From assembly GCA_946479895.1 (NCBI GenBank), contig CAMLHT010000091.1:1-14127 (forward strand): a stretch of 14,127 nucleotides of DNA, given 5' to 3'. This DNA is from an uncultured Gemmatimonadota bacterium (GTDB lineage: Bacteria > Gemmatimonadota > Gemmatimonadetes > Gemmatimonadales > Gemmatimonadaceae). Shown here in pieces: positions 13,751 to 14,127 of this stretch. The notes beneath the pieces were generated by a model. That model saw only the letters and a program-made list of their open reading frames with translations, ran no database searches and was not told the DNA's origin. A program made the position numbers and the translations under genes. The first letter of the stretch is position 1. The number at the start of each line of letters is the position of its first letter.

Positions 13751-14127
13751 ATGACCAACAGGACGCCCGATCCGTCCGCGACCACGGACGACTGCACCGG
13801 ATGCCCGCTGCACGACGCCGTACAGGCACCTGCCGCACTCGAGCGGCGCGCCTTCCTTCGCGCGGCGGGCATGGCGATGGCGTCCCTCGGCCTCGTCGGA
13901 CTCGGCAGCCGTGCCGCCGGCGCGATGCCCATTCGATCCATCAGCGCGCTCGCCACGAGCGGCGACGGCGCGAAGTCCGAGAAGCACTACCCGATCCCCA
14001 CCGGCGACGGCGTGTCCATCGACCGGGACAACTCGGCCATCATCGCGCGCGCAAACGGAAAGATCTACGCCTTCTCCCTCTCCTGCCCGCACCAGAACAC
14101 CGCGCTGCGCTGGGACGGCGACGATCA
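13751..14127 (+). CDS. Tat-exported Rieske [2Fe-2S] protein (3'-truncated by window edge)
   Basis: The first 125 codons are present and the gene runs off the right edge. From ATG 13751 a polar N-terminus of 30 residues contains a CxxC pair (Cys15, Cys18, in DDCTGCPLHD). It is followed by the twin-arginine motif RRAFLR (32-37) and a hydrophobic segment (AAGMAMASLGLVGLG), so a Tat signal for export of a folded, cofactor-bearing protein. The Rieske fold begins near 80 (YPIPTGDGVSI), and the first cluster motif is Cys112-Pro-His114 in SLSCPHQNTALRW; the second (CxxH) lies beyond the window. Rieske subunits pass electrons to cytochromes in bc-type or related complexes. Here the partners are probably the two membrane proteins encoded just upstream. 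A CxxC ahead of a Tat motif is unusual. Family call firm. Confidence 0.9.
   Translation, partial: MTNRTPDPSATTDDCTGCPLHDAVQAPAALERRAFLRAAGMAMASLGLVGLGSRAAGAMPIRSISALATSGDGAKSEKHYPIPTGDGVSIDRDNSAIIARANGKIYAFSLSCPHQNTALRWDGDD

Overview
The window is high-GC, gene-dense bacterial DNA. Its style (Ala/Arg-rich proteins, secreted YncE-type propellers, a PepSY gene beside a two-component system, small redox membrane proteins) suggests a soil or freshwater bacterium, most likely Gemmatimonadota. That assignment is an inference from gene content, not a database result.

Left part (1-8533). The window opens in the last 68 codons of a YncE-like beta-propeller gene (+). Three minus-strand genes follow, in transcription order: an OmpR-type response regulator, a sensor histidine kinase that overlaps it by one base, and a small secreted PepSY protein. 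Divergent from the regulator is a tightly packed plus-strand efflux operon: a TolC-family outer-membrane channel, a lipoprotein membrane-fusion adaptor and an RND pump. This reads as a complete envelope stress or efflux unit. The kinase senses something in the periplasm, and the regulator probably acts on the shared 115-bp divergent promoter and perhaps on the PepSY promoter. The pump has the proton-relay residues of the multidrug (HAE/AcrB) type, not those of the heavy-metal (CzcA) type.

Middle part (8534-10112). This stretch is eroded. It holds a dead PAP2-phosphatase gene that has lost the catalytic Gly-His and carries an in-frame stop, an intact 66-aa DUF2892-type membrane protein, a short frameshifted remnant that looks like the N-terminus of an IS5-type transposase, and an intact cupin gene.

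Right part (10113-14127). Three minus-strand genes encode a duplicated DUF4389 membrane protein, a secreted YncE-type propeller (paralogous to the gene at the left edge and in inverted orientation to it) and a 66-aa protein of unknown function. Divergent from these, after a 213-bp spacer with a perfect GC-rich hairpin, is a plus-strand operon that runs off the window. It holds two four-helix membrane proteins with histidines placed like haem ligands, followed by a Tat-exported Rieske iron-sulphur protein. This putative membrane redox module is the part of the window most likely to be poorly described.

No tRNA, rRNA or CRISPR array was seen.
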